The position numbers and the translations under genes are program-made. 64,000 nt of DNA, taken from positions 124,001 through 188,000 of the forward strand of contig NZ_VUMH01000005.1 in NCBI RefSeq assembly GCF_009696265.1. Direction: 5' to 3'. Positions 8,951 through 18,538 of this stretch are shown one piece after another. Origin of the DNA: Desulfovibrio porci (GTDB lineage Bacteria > Desulfobacterota > Desulfovibrionia > Desulfovibrionales > Desulfovibrionaceae). Under the pieces are notes generated by a model. The model did not search any database and was not told the DNA's origin. It was given only the letters and a program-made list of their open reading frames with translations. Each line of letters begins with the position of its first letter. Positions within the stretch are counted from its first letter, which is position 1.

Positions 8951-10699
8951 TCAGCGGCCCGTGAGACGGCTGATGCTGGCGTCAAAATATTTGCCCACCC
9001 CGTATTCACCCCGACGGAAAAAGAGCCGGGGCTCAGGCCCGATAATCTGCATTTCGCGGTTTCTGGACTGCATGTCCAGAGCGATGCGCATTTCCTTGGT
9101 GCAGCCCGTGGAATAGGTGGAATCCTTGCCGGACCAGGCAGGCGGCACCTTGCGCCCCAGCAGGGCGAAGCTTTCCTCAATGTCCTCGACTGTCTGGAAA
9201 CGCCAGACGTCAATGAGGCCGCTACGTTGCACCCGTTCCCACATGAACATCAGGTCATCCCCGTCCATGCCTTCCACAAAGTGCTCCGCCGGGTTGATAA
9301 TCAGAATATTATCCATTTTTTTGCGCAGATTGTCCACAAAGGTTCGCGCCAGTGTCACGGCTATGTGCGTCTGTCCAGGGATGCTGCCGATGACGCAACT
9401 GTAAAACATGACCGAGCGCCCCTGGCTGCGGGCCTCGCGCATTTTTTTGATAATGGCGTCGGCCTGGATGGCGATGGCTTCCTCGCTGAATTTGCGCGCC
9501 TCCGGCGCGTGCCGCCGCAGTTCTATACGGAAACCGCTTTCGCTCCGCCAGTAGCAGATAATGTCGCGGGTGAACGCATGGCTGGTGCCCAGAAAAATGT
9601 CCGCCGCGCGCCAGCCTTTGCACAACACCACGTCGGCCTCTTTCCAGGCCCGGGAAAAGGTCACGGAAACCCGGTACAGGTTCAGACGCTCACGCGTGCC
9701 GTCGTCAATGATCACCATGCGGTGCTCGCGCAGATGCCGCAACAGATCGTTCTTGCCGATCTGGGTTTCACGCAACACAATGCCGCCGCGAAGCCAGCAC
9801 TCCAGCGCGGGATCGCTTTCCATGTCGTCCATGGTCGGCGCGAAAAAATAAAAACCGGCCTTCACCGCGCAAATGACCCTGTGCCCCATGCGGATCAGGC
9901 TTTGCAACATGGCCAGATCAAAAAGAATGCCCCCGTCCGCGTCGCAGAGAAACAGAATGGTGGACGGACGGGGCGCATTCAGAAAATACTCGTGCAACGG
10001 CGCTGCGGCCTGCTCGGCCTGCCGCATGGCCTGGTGGATTTCCGGAGTCGACGGCAATTGTTCCTGCCAGTCTTTGGCCATGGCCGACAGGCAGAAAAAG
10101 CGGACCAGTTCCAGACTGTCGAGCAGCCGCCGGACGCCGCGCATATCCGGGGGCAGTTCGCCGTCCGGCATGGCTTCCAGATTATCCCGGATCGCGGGCA
10201 ATTCCAGCATTTCCTGCTGGCGCAGGGTAGAGGCGCGGCGGCGTTCGCGCCAGGGGTCGCCCAAGCTGTAGCTCTGGGCCAGCACCAGATCGGTCATCCG
10301 CTTGACCAGGCGAGACGGGATCAGCGTTCCCTGGGCGACGTACTGTAAAAAACGGTAGCGGCAGAAATGCAATATGCGGCGGCGCTCCGCGCGATCCTGC
10401 ACCATGGAGCGGATCAGGCGCATGATGATCCGCCAGGCGCGGTTATACTGGGCCTGTAATTTCCGGGGCCGACCGTCCACGCGCAGCATGGCGAACGTGG
10501 CGTCGGAACAGGGCAGATAAACCTGGTCGTCGTCCAGTTGCACCATGAAGGCCAGCTGTTCCGGGCTGGCGATGATGTCCGGATTCATCCGGTAGGCCAG
10601 ATTGTTGTCCATCAACATGCTGTACAGCCAGGCGTCGAAGCGGACGTCCCGGCCCAGCCGGATGTCGCGCACGCGGGAGGGTTCGCGGGATGTCTTCAT
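8951..10699 (-). CDS. ARMT1/DUF89-like domain protein
   Basis: 582 residues, no signal peptide. The central part (about residues 240–340) reads [19 protein letters not shown] followed by a [21 protein letters not shown] block. This resembles the Asp-Asn and lysine motifs of DUF89/ARMT1 metal-dependent damage-control phosphatases (typical form CDNAGE...GH.V...VK..P...DAT..D). The N-terminal 230 residues are helical and unrecognised. Its ATG overlaps the nadK stop by four bases, so the two are translationally coupled. A role in removing damaged phosphometabolites next to NAD(P) synthesis is attractive, but it is inferred from position and fold similarity only. Confidence 0.6.
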   Translation of the reverse strand: MKTSREPSRVRDIRLGRDVRFDAWLYSMLMDNNLAYRMNPDIIASPEQLAFMVQLDDDQVYLPCSDATFAMLRVDGRPRKLQAQYNRAWRIIMRLIRSMVQDRAERRRILHFCRYRFLQYVAQGTLIPSRLVKRMTDLVLAQSYSLGDPWRERRRASTLRQQEMLELPAIRDNLEAMPDGELPPDMRGVRRLLDSLELVRFFCLSAMAKDWQEQLPSTPEIHQAMRQAEQAAAPLHEYFLNAPRPSTILFLCDADGGILFDLAMLQSLIRMGHRVICAVKAGFYFFAPTMDDMESDPALECWLRGGIVLRETQIGKNDLLRHLREHRMVIIDDGTRERLNLYRVSVTFSRAWKEADVVLCKGWRAADIFLGTSHAFTRDIICYWRSESGFRIELRRHAPEARKFSEEAIAIQADAIIKKMREARSQGRSVMFYSCVIGSIPGQTHIAVTLARTFVDNLRKKMDNILIINPAEHFVEGMDGDDLMFMWERVQRSGLIDVWRFQTVEDIEESFALLGRKVPPAWSGKDSTYSTGCTKEMRIALDMQSRNREMQIIGPEPRLFFRRGEYGVGKYFDASISRLTGR

Positions 10700-11562
10700 G
10701 CCTTCTCCGCATCCGCGCCGGAGGCCCGCTCAAGCACAAAGCCGCGCGTGCGCAGACGTTCGAAAAAGGATATCTCATCACCCATGAAGCGCACCGCCGC
10801 GGGCACGCCGGTAACTTCCACCAGATCGCCGATCTCCAGTTGCTGCCCTTCCTGCCCGTCCACAGTGATGTAGCAATCAGTGGAACCGGATTCGATGCGC
10901 ATGCGGAAAACCGTCGCGCCCGGAAAAACCATGGGGGAAATGGTATTCAAAAAAGGACAGATGGGCGTCAGGCCCACGGCGTTCATGCCGGGATAGAGCA
11001 AAGGGCCTCCGGCGGAAACGCTGTAGCCCGAGCTGCCCACCGGCGTGGAAAGAATAACCCCGTCGCTGCGCAAAAGCCCCATGCGCTGTCCGTCCACGGT
11101 AATGTTCACGCAGACCAGGCGCGAAAGCGAGCCCCGGCTCAATACGACGTCATTGACGGCGGCTCCGCCGGCTTCCAGCCTGCCGCCGCGCGTGAGCTTC
11201 CAGCGCAGGGCCAGACAGGCGCGCAAGGGCAGGTCGCCCCTGAGGCAGGCCTTCAGGCGCTCTTCCCAATGATCGGGCTGCGCGTCGGTCAAAAAGCCCA
11301 CCCGGCCGAAGTTGATGCCGAACAGGGGCACGGGACGCCCCACCAGACGGCGGGCCACACCCAGCATGGTGCCGTCGCCGCCGAGCACGACCACGAAATC
11401 GAGTTCCTCATCATAGGCGGGATCTTCGCCTCCGGCCTCAATCAGCGCCGCCATATGCCCGTGTACGCGCAGCCATTGCAGGATCTCGCAACCGAGCTTC
11501 CAGGCGCGTTCATGGTGGGCCTTGCAGACCAGAAGTACATGACGGCAGACTATATTTTGCAT
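10696..11562 (-). CDS. nadK: NAD kinase
   Basis: Phosphorylates NAD to NADP. The hallmark VVLGGDGTMLG is present at about residues 57–67, followed by GINFGRVGFLTD. AAVNDVVLSRG carries the NE/D motif, and the glycine-rich substrate block SDGVILSTPVGSSGYSVSAGGPLL is complete. About 288 residues from ATG 11562; the frame extends to a TTG at 11571. It is the first gene of a two-gene unit with the ARMT1-like gene and is divergent from gmhA. Confidence 0.93.
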   Translation of the reverse strand: MQNIVCRHVLLVCKAHHERAWKLGCEILQWLRVHGHMAALIEAGGEDPAYDEELDFVVVLGGDGTMLGVARRLVGRPVPLFGINFGRVGFLTDAQPDHWEERLKACLRGDLPLRACLALRWKLTRGGRLEAGGAAVNDVVLSRGSLSRLVCVNITVDGQRMGLLRSDGVILSTPVGSSGYSVSAGGPLLYPGMNAVGLTPICPFLNTISPMVFPGATVFRMRIESGSTDCYITVDGQEGQQLEIGDLVEVTGVPAAVRFMGDEISFFERLRTRGFVLERASGADAEKA

Positions 11563-11699
11563 GAACGGCAAGTTACGTTATCAGGGCCGTGACCGCAAGC
11601 CCGCGATCCGGGCCGCTTGTCAGCCGCGCCGCTTTGGCATAAGTATGGGCATTCCGAAACCGAACGGCGTTCGCCCGCCTTCATTTAAGGTCAAGCTGC

Positions 11700-12332
11700 A
11701 TGAAAGACTCTGCCTTGGAGATCATAGCCCGGCATGCCCGGGACGGCGCGCGGCTGCGTGAGGAATTTTTCCGCGCGCAGGGTTCCAATCTGCGTGACGC
11801 CGCCCTGCGCGCGGCCCTCTGTCTGGCCGGGGGAGGCAAGATTCTGCTCTGCGGCAACGGCGGCAGCGCCGCCGACGCGCAACATCTGGCCGCCGAATTC
11901 GTGAACCGCTTTCTCATGGACCGCCCGGCGTTGCCGGCCATTGCCCTGAGCACGGACACTTCGGCTCTGACCGCCATCGGCAATGATCTGGACTTCAGCC
12001 AGGTTTTCGTCCGGCAGGTGGAAGCGCTGGGGCGCAAAGGCGATCTTCTGCTGGGCATTTCCACTTCCGGCAACAGCGCCAACGTGCTGGCGGCCCTGCG
12101 CGCGGCCCGGTCGGCAGGCCTGTTCACTGTGGGGCTCACGGGTCAGGACGGCGGCGAAATGGGCGCGCTCTGCCATATCCTGCTGGAAGCGCCCTCCGGG
12201 CATACCCCGCTCATTCAGGAGTTGCATATTGCCGCCGGGCATCTTTTCTGTCAGCTCACTGATTATTATCTGTTTGAAAATGTTACGGCGCTCACGCCGT
12301 ATTTGCAATCTGACCCGGAACACAAGGATTGA
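11700..12332 (+). CDS. gmhA: Phosphoheptose isomerase (SIS domain)
   Basis: Converts sedoheptulose 7-phosphate to D-glycero-D-manno-heptose 7-phosphate, the first step of ADP-heptose and LPS inner-core synthesis. The 210-residue protein has [20 protein letters not shown] (phosphate loop and active-site histidine/glutamate), [10 protein letters not shown] and the C-terminal [13 protein letters not shown] block with metal/active-site residues. An AAGG Shine-Dalgarno precedes the ATG. The stop lies 2 bases before the next gene's ATG, so they form an operon. Confidence 0.92.
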   Translation: MKDSALEIIARHARDGARLREEFFRAQGSNLRDAALRAALCLAGGGKILLCGNGGSAADAQHLAAEFVNRFLMDRPALPAIALSTDTSALTAIGNDLDFSQVFVRQVEALGRKGDLLLGISTSGNSANVLAALRAARSAGLFTVGLTGQDGGEMGALCHILLEAPSGHTPLIQELHIAAGHLFCQLTDYYLFENVTALTPYLQSDPEHKD

Positions 12333-12334
12333 CG

Positions 12335-12565
12335 ATGCCCATTTACGAGTACAGCTGCGAAAAATGCGGCCATGAATTTGAGGAACTGGTTTTTGACGAC
12401 GTTGCGCCCGTCTGCCCCCATTGCGGCTCGCGCGAGACGCACAAGCTCATGTCCCGTTGCGCCCACTGCACGGGCGGCGACGGCGGCGAATATGCCGCGC
12501 CGTCCTCCGGCGGAGGCGGCTGCGCCGGTTGTTCCGGCGGCAATTGCGCCAGTTGCGGGCACTAG
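12335..12565 (+). CDS. FmdB-type zinc-ribbon protein
   Basis: 76 residues. It starts [17 protein letters not shown] and continues to a second CPHCGS pair, the standard zinc ribbon of the FmdB/CxxC_CXXC_SSSS family, of unknown precise role. The tail is rich in Gly/Ser/Cys and ends in repeated CAGC/CASC pairs that could bind more metal. I chose ATG 12335 and not the TTG six bases earlier because AAGGA is well spaced from it. Confidence 0.85.
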   Translation: MPIYEYSCEKCGHEFEELVFDDVAPVCPHCGSRETHKLMSRCAHCTGGDGGEYAAPSSGGGGCAGCSGGNCASCGH

Positions 12566-12635
12566 GCGGCCGCCTTATCGGCCGGACAGGCCGGGCGCGG
12601 TTTTTGTCTCCACTTTCCACAAAAAACAGGAAGTT

Positions 12636-13568
12636 ATGCGCAAGCATCTCGTCATCGCCACTCGCGGCAGCCGTCTGGCTCTCTGGCAGGCCGAGCACGT
12701 CAAAAGCCGCCTGGAAGCTCAGGACCCCGAACTGACGGTTTCGCTCAACGTGATCAAGACCAGGGGCGACATCATTCTGGACGTGCCCCTGTCCAAAGTG
12801 GGCGGCAAGGGCCTGTTCGTGAAGGAAATCGAAGAGGCCCTGCTGGACGGGCGGGCGGACCTGGCCGTGCACAGCATCAAGGATGTGCCCATGGTTCTGC
12901 CCGAAGGGCTGATCCTGGGCTGCGTGCCGTCGCGCGAGGCCTGCACCGACTGTTTCCTTTCCTTCAATCACGCCGATGTGGACGCCCTGCCGCAAGGCGC
13001 GCATGTGGGCACCAGCAGCCTGCGGCGCCAGGCCCAATTGCTGGCCCTGCGGCCGGACCTCCGTATTTCCAGCCTGCGCGGCAATGTGGACACGCGGCTG
13101 CGCAAATTGCGGGACGGCGACTACGACGCCATCATCCTGGCCTCCGCCGGGCTCAACCGGTTGGGACTCAGCGCCCCGTACATGACGCCTCTGGACCCGG
13201 AGCGCTTTCTGCCCGCCGTGGGCCAGGGCGCGCTGGGCATTGAATGCCGAGAGGACAATTATGATCTGCTCGTCCTGTTGGCGGGCCTGGAAGACCGCGC
13301 CACCCGCGTTTGCGTGGATGCCGAGCGCGGCTTTCTGGCCGGGCTGGAAGGCGGCTGCCAGGTGCCCATTGCCGGGCATGCCCGGCTTGTGGATGAGGAA
13401 AACGTCAGCCTTGAGGGCCTCGTGGCCGAGGTGGACGGCAGCCTGATCCTGCGCGGCGCAAAGAGCGGCAACGCCGCGGACGCCCGCGCTCTGGGCCTGG
13501 ATCTGGCCCGTGAGCTGCTGGACAGGGGCGGCCGCGCCATTCTGGCAAAACTTTACCAACAACAGTAA
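12636..13568 (+). CDS. hemC: Hydroxymethylbilane synthase (porphobilinogen deaminase)
   Basis: Polymerises four porphobilinogens to hydroxymethylbilane for (siro)haem and cobalamin synthesis. The 310-residue protein begins [18 protein letters not shown] and carries KTRGD, the [13 protein letters not shown] block, HSIKDVPM, and the [10 protein letters not shown] substrate arginines. [11 protein letters not shown] contains the cysteine that binds the dipyrromethane cofactor (about residue 240). The frame is open upstream as part of a longer shadow reading; ATG 12636 is preceded by AGGAAG and matches the family start. Confidence 0.95.
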   Translation: MRKHLVIATRGSRLALWQAEHVKSRLEAQDPELTVSLNVIKTRGDIILDVPLSKVGGKGLFVKEIEEALLDGRADLAVHSIKDVPMVLPEGLILGCVPSREACTDCFLSFNHADVDALPQGAHVGTSSLRRQAQLLALRPDLRISSLRGNVDTRLRKLRDGDYDAIILASAGLNRLGLSAPYMTPLDPERFLPAVGQGALGIECREDNYDLLVLLAGLEDRATRVCVDAERGFLAGLEGGCQVPIAGHARLVDEENVSLEGLVAEVDGSLILRGAKSGNAADARALGLDLARELLDRGGRAILAKLYQQQ

Positions 13569-13589
13569 GAAAACAAGAACCAAATAGTT

Positions 13590-16034
13590 ATGCCAAGCAT
13601 CGCACCTCTGGCCACGTCCCGGCTGCACGCCACCTTTGATCCGGCCCGTATTCCCTGGGAAGACAGCCGGGCGATCCCCCTGCCGCGCAACGGCAACGGC
13701 CGCAAGAATCCCTTCCAGCCCAGGGCCATGCAGGCCCTGAATCTGGCCCTGCAAATCCGCACGACCGGCTACAACGTCTACCTCTCCGGCGAGGCGGATC
13801 TCGGCCGCAGCTACATGCTCCTGTCCTATTTGCGGCCGCAGGCGCGCAAGGCCGCCACGCCGCCGGACCTGGTCTATGTGCAGAATTTCGCGGACCCGGA
13901 CCGCCCGAGCCTGCTGGCTTTGCCCGCCGGTCAGGGCAAAAAGTTCAAGCAGTCCCTGAAGGAAACCCTGGAGAACATCGGCAAGGAGCTGGCCCGGCGC
14001 TTTGAGGCCACCACCTATGTCAAGCAGCGGGCCAAGCTCGTGGACCAGTTTCAGAACATCCGCATGGGCCTCTTGCACAAGATGAATTCCGTGGCCGTGG
14101 ACAAGGGATTCAATCTGGACATGGATGAAAACGGCGGCCTGACCCTCTACCCTCTGGTGGAAGGCAAGCGCCTGAGCGAAGAGGAATTCGAACGCCTGGA
14201 CAATACGGTGCGCCTCAACCTCAAACGCAGGGGCGACAGTCTGGTGCAGGCCATGGCGGGCTTCATGCGCCAGTTGAACAAGGCTGAGGAATCCTTTCAT
14301 GACGACGAGCGCGACCTGGAGCGCCGGGCCATGGGACAGGTGCTGGACGCCCTGCTCACCCCGGCCCGGCAGCGCACCCTGAAGGCCTGCCCGGTGCCGG
14401 GCCTGCCGGAATATTTCACGGCCCTGCGCGAGGACATCCTCAAGAACACGGAATCCTTCCTGCCGCGCGACGGCGGCATGCAGGGCCAGTCCGGCGGCGA
14501 CGGGCACTCCCTGCCGCCCATGGACAATATTTTTTACCGCTACGAGGTCAACCTGCTGGTGGACAACAGCGGGCTGAACGGCGCGCCCATTGTGGTGGAA
14601 GACCACCCCACGGCGGTCAATCTGCTGGGCTGCGTGGAGCGCGAGTCGGAAATGGGCGCGCTGGTCACGGACTTCACCCTGATCAAGGCCGGCAGCCTGC
14701 ACAAGGCTAACGGCGGTTTTCTGGTGCTGCACATTGAGGATTTGCTTCAGCATCCCAACGCCTGGGAAGGCCTGTTGCGCGCCCTGCGCTCCAATCAGGC
14801 GCGCATTGAGGACACGGGCGACACGCCGGACACCGCCATCCGCACCAAGGGCATCACGCCCGAGCCGCTGGCCCTGGACCTCAAGGTGGTGCTGATCGGC
14901 GGCGAAGAGCTGTACGAGACCCTGCTGGTCAACGACGACCGCTTTGCCAAGCTTTTTCGCATCAAGGCCCATATGGCCGACGTGACGGAGCGCACTGCCG
15001 AGAATATCCGCATTTATCTGAGCCACATCGCCAGGATCATCGACGAAAACGGGCTGCGGCCCTTTGACCGCACGGCCCTGGCCTGGCTTGTGGACCTTGG
15101 CTCCCATCTCTGCGAAGACCAGCGCCGCCTTTCACTCAAGTTTCCGCTGCTGCGCGAACTGATGATCGAAGCGGCTGCCCTGGCCGAAATGCGCCAGTTG
15201 CCCCTGATCAGCGCCGCCATCCTGGAAGAGGCCTACGCCGCGCGCACCTACCGCGCCAATCTGGTGGAAGAGATCTTCATGGAGGAATACGACCGCGAGA
15301 TGATCAAGGTGCGGACCTCCGGTTCAGCCGTGGGGCAGGTCAACGGCCTTTCGGTCACCTGGCACGGGGATTTCGAATTCGGCCTGCCGCACCGTATTTC
15401 CTGCACTGTGGGCGTGGGACATGAGGGCATTATCGACCTGGAACGCGAGGCGGAACTGGGCGGTCCCATTCACACCAAGGCCATGATGATCCTGAAAAGC
15501 TACCTCACGGACCTTTTTGCCCGCAAAAAGCCCCTGGTGCTCTCCGGTTCGCTCTATTTCGAGCAGAGCTACGCCGGTATTGAAGGCGATTCAGCCTCTG
15601 GCGCGGAACTGGTGGCCCTGCTTTCGGCCCTGGCAGACGTGCCGGTGCGCCTGGATCTGGCCTTTACCGGCGCGGTGAGCCATTCCGGCCAGATCATGGC
15701 CGTGGGCGGCGTGACCCGCAAGATTGAGGGCTTTTACAAGGTCTGCGCCCGGCACGGACTCACAGGTTCGCAGGGCGTCATCATCCCCCGCGACAATGTG
15801 GATCACCTGATGCTCGCGCCGGACGTGCTGGCGGCGGTGGAGAAAAAACAGTTCGCCATTTACCCGGTGCGCCGCATTGAGGAGGCCCTGACCCTGCTCA
15901 CCGGCCTGCCCGCCGGACGACGGCGCAAGAACGGCGGCTTTACGGCGGGCAGCCTGTATGATCTGGCGGACAGACGCCTGGAACGTCTGGGAGATTATGC
16001 CCAGAATGCCTTCCGGCGTTCCCGCAAAGGCTGA
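13590..16034 (+). CDS. Lon-like ATP-dependent protease (AAA_32/LonB-type)
   Basis: 814 residues without the N-terminal substrate domain of classical Lon. Residues ~20–550 hold the AAA_32-type region; its Walker A-like loop is GEADLGRSYML with Arg in place of the usual Lys. The C-terminal S16 protease domain is intact: catalytic Ser in EGDSASGAEL and catalytic Lys in GGVTRKIEGF, with PVRLDLAFTGAVSHSG between them. The insertion of a ~100-residue coiled region (residues 130–230) is typical of this branch. Cytosolic; substrates unknown. It lies 21 bases after hemC and may share its transcript. Confidence 0.85.
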   Translation: MPSIAPLATSRLHATFDPARIPWEDSRAIPLPRNGNGRKNPFQPRAMQALNLALQIRTTGYNVYLSGEADLGRSYMLLSYLRPQARKAATPPDLVYVQNFADPDRPSLLALPAGQGKKFKQSLKETLENIGKELARRFEATTYVKQRAKLVDQFQNIRMGLLHKMNSVAVDKGFNLDMDENGGLTLYPLVEGKRLSEEEFERLDNTVRLNLKRRGDSLVQAMAGFMRQLNKAEESFHDDERDLERRAMGQVLDALLTPARQRTLKACPVPGLPEYFTALREDILKNTESFLPRDGGMQGQSGGDGHSLPPMDNIFYRYEVNLLVDNSGLNGAPIVVEDHPTAVNLLGCVERESEMGALVTDFTLIKAGSLHKANGGFLVLHIEDLLQHPNAWEGLLRALRSNQARIEDTGDTPDTAIRTKGITPEPLALDLKVVLIGGEELYETLLVNDDRFAKLFRIKAHMADVTERTAENIRIYLSHIARIIDENGLRPFDRTALAWLVDLGSHLCEDQRRLSLKFPLLRELMIEAAALAEMRQLPLISAAILEEAYAARTYRANLVEEIFMEEYDREMIKVRTSGSAVGQVNGLSVTWHGDFEFGLPHRISCTVGVGHEGIIDLEREAELGGPIHTKAMMILKSYLTDLFARKKPLVLSGSLYFEQSYAGIEGDSASGAELVALLSALADVPVRLDLAFTGAVSHSGQIMAVGGVTRKIEGFYKVCARHGLTGSQGVIIPRDNVDHLMLAPDVLAAVEKKQFAIYPVRRIEEALTLLTGLPAGRRRKNGGFTAGSLYDLADRRLERLGDYAQNAFRRSRKG

Positions 16035-16134
16035 AAATCGGTTCTTTTATTGACTTTGCTTTTTCCCGGCGGTAAAGAGTTTCCGCCTTGCCCATACTTC
16101 AGCCCGGCCTTGCACCGGCGCCACCAAACGAATT

Positions 16135-16710
16135 ATGAACAAAAGCAAAAAAGAAGCCTTGCTCCAGGCGGCCAAAGAGCTTTTTGGCGAATGCGGCTAT
16201 GTGGAAACCACATTCAAGAAAATCTCCGACCGCGCCGGTGTGGCTCTGGGTCTTCTGACCCATCACTACGGCAACAAGGAAAAACTGTTTCTGGCCTCGG
16301 GCCTGGATGTGCTGGAGCATTTCCTGGTCAAGCTGCGCGAAGCCACCGCCGACGCGGATTCCGGCTTCGACGCAGTGATGCACTACTGCAAGGCCTACCT
16401 GGATTTTTCCATTGACAAGAACTCCAACTGGCTGGTGCTGGTGCGCTGTTCCCCGTACAGCGACATGAAGACCAAGACGGACCGCGACCTGATGGATTCC
16501 ATGTTCTCGCAGGTCCACCAGTTGCTGGAAACGCTCATCGCTCGCGGAGTCAATGACGGCAGTCTGGCCAAAGTGGACAGCAAGTCCACGGCGCAGATAA
16601 TTATTTCACTGATGGTCGGGGCCAACCGCACCCGGGTGTTGACCCCCTATGCCCTGCCCACGCTGTACAGCGACGTGCTTGACTTCGTGGCCCGCGCCAT
16701 CAGGGCTTGA
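16135..16710 (+). CDS. TetR/AcrR family transcriptional regulator
   Basis: 191 residues. The N-terminal helix-turn-helix reads ALLQAAKELFGECGY, TTFKKISDRAGVALGLLTHHYGNKEKLF, the classic TetR DNA-binding block. The C-terminal ligand domain is generic (helical, with a DxxMDSMFSQVHQLLETLI stretch). No good Shine-Dalgarno is visible. The next gene set downstream, a sodium symporter with its own promoter, is a candidate target, but nothing in the sequence proves it. Confidence 0.88.
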   Translation: MNKSKKEALLQAAKELFGECGYVETTFKKISDRAGVALGLLTHHYGNKEKLFLASGLDVLEHFLVKLREATADADSGFDAVMHYCKAYLDFSIDKNSNWLVLVRCSPYSDMKTKTDRDLMDSMFSQVHQLLETLIARGVNDGSLAKVDSKSTAQIIISLMVGANRTRVLTPYALPTLYSDVLDFVARAIRA

Positions 16711-16740
16711 GCCTTTCAGGAGCTTTTTGCCGTCAGGGCA

Positions 16741-16769
16741 TTGACAGCTTGCCCGGTGGAGGCTATGGG
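16741..16769 (+). promoter_or_regulatory. Candidate sigma-70 promoter for the symporter operon
   Basis: TTGACA at 16741–16746, a 17-base spacer, then TATGGG at 16764–16769. The −35 is a perfect match and the −10 is moderate. Transcription from here would produce a ~160-base leader before the small membrane peptide. Confidence 0.55.
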
Positions 16770-16775
16770 TGAATT

Positions 16776-16938
16776 TATGAATGCAACCGTGGCGTTTCGA
16801 TTTTTTCGATATTACGTCGCCAGAGTCAGTCACTGACCCCGGTTCGGTTGCGTCGCCGTTTTTTCAGACAGCATGCAAACATGGTGTATACCGCCGATCA
16901 CAGGGGTCGGCGGTTTTTTTATGCCTGAAGGAGGCCCT
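16776..16938 (+). ncRNA. Structured 5' leader with intrinsic terminator (candidate riboswitch/attenuator)
   Basis: The leader can fold into a multibranched domain. GCAACCG (16783–16789) pairs with CGGTTGC (16845–16851), enclosing TGGCG/CGCCA (16790–16794 with 16818–16822) and the hairpin GTCAG-TCA-CTGAC (16825–16837). After a linker, ACCGCCGA (16890–16897) pairs with TCGGCGGT (16907–16914) followed by TTTTTT, a standard terminator ending only 18 bases before the next ATG. CGCCG at 16854–16858 could pair with the terminator's 3' arm as an anti-terminator. I cannot match it to a known riboswitch class. Confidence 0.5.
16890..16920 (+). terminator. Rho-independent terminator inside the symporter leader
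   Basis: An 8-bp perfect stem with a 9-base loop and seven T residues. It may simply end the TetR transcript, but it lies upstream of the RBS (GAAGGAGG) of the small symporter peptide, so it could also attenuate that operon. Confidence 0.75.
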
Positions 16939-17061
16939 ATGGATACTCTCTCCACTCTTTTGCTGGCCGACGCAGCCGTGCGTATAGCCATGCTGTCCCT
17001 GGCCGGCTCGTTCCTGCTGTCCCTGGTCGGCCTGGGCCGTCAGGCCCGCCGCCGGAGCTGA
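16939..17061 (+). CDS. Small (40 aa) membrane peptide, symporter accessory protein
   Basis: The reading frame MDTLSTLLLADAAVRIAMLS continues to a 40-residue peptide with a single membrane helix (about residues 14–33) and a basic end (RQARRRS). The ATG is chosen because GAAGGAGG sits 4 bases before it; the frame extends upstream to 16873 without a better start. The stop is 2 bases before the symporter ATG. Tiny single-helix proteins directly ahead of an SSS-family symporter are a recurring arrangement, so I read it as an accessory subunit. The function is inferred from position. Confidence 0.7.
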   Translation: MDTLSTLLLADAAVRIAMLSLAGSFLLSLVGLGRQARRRS

Positions 17062-17063
17062 CC

Positions 17064-18509
17064 ATGCTGCTCGACGCCCTGATCTGGATCGCCTACATCG
17101 CCGTTTTCGTCTGGCTGGCCCGCAAGGGACAGGGGCACGACGCTCTGACCACGGGCCGCGTGGGTTTCGGCATTCAGGCATTCGCCTATGTGGCAACCTA
17201 TATTTCCGCCGTGGCCCTGGTGGGCTTCGGCGGGCTGGCCTATGTCTACGGTCTGCAAATGCTTCTGGTGGCGGCCGGCAACGTCTGGCTGGGCACCTGG
17301 ATCGTTTACCGCTTCCTGGCCTGGCCCACCCGGCTCTGCCAACGCAATCTCCAGGCCCGTACTCCCACTCAACTGCTGGCCAAAGGACACAAAAGCCCTC
17401 TTCTGGGCAAGGCCCTGGCCCTGCTTTTCGCGGTGTTTCTTGGGGTCTACGCTTCGGCGGTCATCAAGGGCGCGGCTCTGTTGCTGGCCCAGATTCTGCC
17501 GCTGCCGGTCTGGTCGCTGATCTGGCTGGTGGCCCTGCTGGTGGGCTTCGCCGTTTTTGTGGGCGGCCTGCGCGGCGTGCTCTATACTGAGGCCATGCAG
17601 GGTTTCGTGATGCTGGTGGGCATCTGCATGCTGGTCTGGGCCGTATTCAGCAAAGTGGGCGGCCCCATCCAGGGCATTGCCGATCTGGCCGGACTGCCCG
17701 CCACGGTCAAGGCCAATGAAGGCTTTCTGGCCCTCTCCAGCGGTGAGCAGGGCTGGTTCATCATCTCCCTGGTGGTGGTGACCTCCATCGCCGTCTGGGC
17801 CCAACCGCAGATGATTCAGCGCCATTTCGCCCTGAACTCGGCAAAACAGGTCAACCGGATCACCCCTTTGGCCATGCTGGTGCTCACTGTGCTGGTGGGC
17901 GGAGCCTACTTTGTGGCTTCGCTTTCCCGCTTGATCCTGCCGGAAGTGGCGTCGCCGGACGAAGTGATGCCTACCCTGGTCAAAATGCTGCTGCCCAACG
18001 TGGGTCTGCAGATCTTTGTGCTGGCCATTGTGTCGGCCTCCCTTTCCACGGCCACGGCCATTTTCCATATCGCCGTCTCGGCCATTGCCGAGGATCTGCC
18101 GGGGCGCAAGGCCTCGCGCCCCATGTGGCTGCTGGGCATCGCCTTCTGCGTGCTGCTTTCCGGCGGCTGCGCGCAGATCAAGGGGCAGCTTATCGCCCTG
18201 CTCTGCACCACAAGCTGGAGCATAGTGGGCGCCACGGTGCTGGTGGCCTATGTGGCGCTTGTGCGCTTCGGCCAGCGCAGTTCCCTGGCTGCCTGGATGA
18301 GCTGCGTGGCTGGTTTCGCAAGCTGCATGCTCTGGTATCTGCTGGCGCACAAGAGTTTCGCGTTGACGCCGCTGCTCTGGGAGCAGGCCGCGCTGATTCC
18401 GCCCTTCTTTGTCGGCTTCGCTTTTTCCCTGGCGGGCTGGCTGCTGGGCTGGGGCCTGGACAAGGAAGGCCGCAAGGCTTCCTCTTTCTGGCCGACGGCC
18501 AACGCTTGA
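17064..18509 (+). CDS. Sodium:solute symporter (SSS family)
   Basis: 481 residues with about 13 hydrophobic segments along the whole length and no signal peptide. FGIQAFAYVATYISAVALVGFGGLAY corresponds to the broken first helix of the LeuT-fold core with the sodium site, and VVTSIAVWAQPQMIQRHFAL matches the conserved QP.. block of SSS transporters such as PanF. Substrate cannot be read from the sequence; pantothenate, proline and monocarboxylates are family options. Operon with the 40-residue membrane peptide; the terminator is 30 bases downstream. Confidence 0.85.
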   Translation: MLLDALIWIAYIAVFVWLARKGQGHDALTTGRVGFGIQAFAYVATYISAVALVGFGGLAYVYGLQMLLVAAGNVWLGTWIVYRFLAWPTRLCQRNLQARTPTQLLAKGHKSPLLGKALALLFAVFLGVYASAVIKGAALLLAQILPLPVWSLIWLVALLVGFAVFVGGLRGVLYTEAMQGFVMLVGICMLVWAVFSKVGGPIQGIADLAGLPATVKANEGFLALSSGEQGWFIISLVVVTSIAVWAQPQMIQRHFALNSAKQVNRITPLAMLVLTVLVGGAYFVASLSRLILPEVASPDEVMPTLVKMLLPNVGLQIFVLAIVSASLSTATAIFHIAVSAIAEDLPGRKASRPMWLLGIAFCVLLSGGCAQIKGQLIALLCTTSWSIVGATVLVAYVALVRFGQRSSLAAWMSCVAGFASCMLWYLLAHKSFALTPLLWEQAALIPPFFVGFAFSLAGWLLGWGLDKEGRKASSFWPTANA

Positions 18510-18538
18510 AAATTCCGCTTCGTCTGAACGGGTACAGG

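Noticed and set aside
12447..15107. An 886-codon open frame on the minus strand
   Set aside because: It lies opposite hemC and the Lon-like gene, has the His/Gln/Gly/Ala-rich composition of an antisense frame in GC-rich DNA, and shows no domain. The plus-strand genes are certain.
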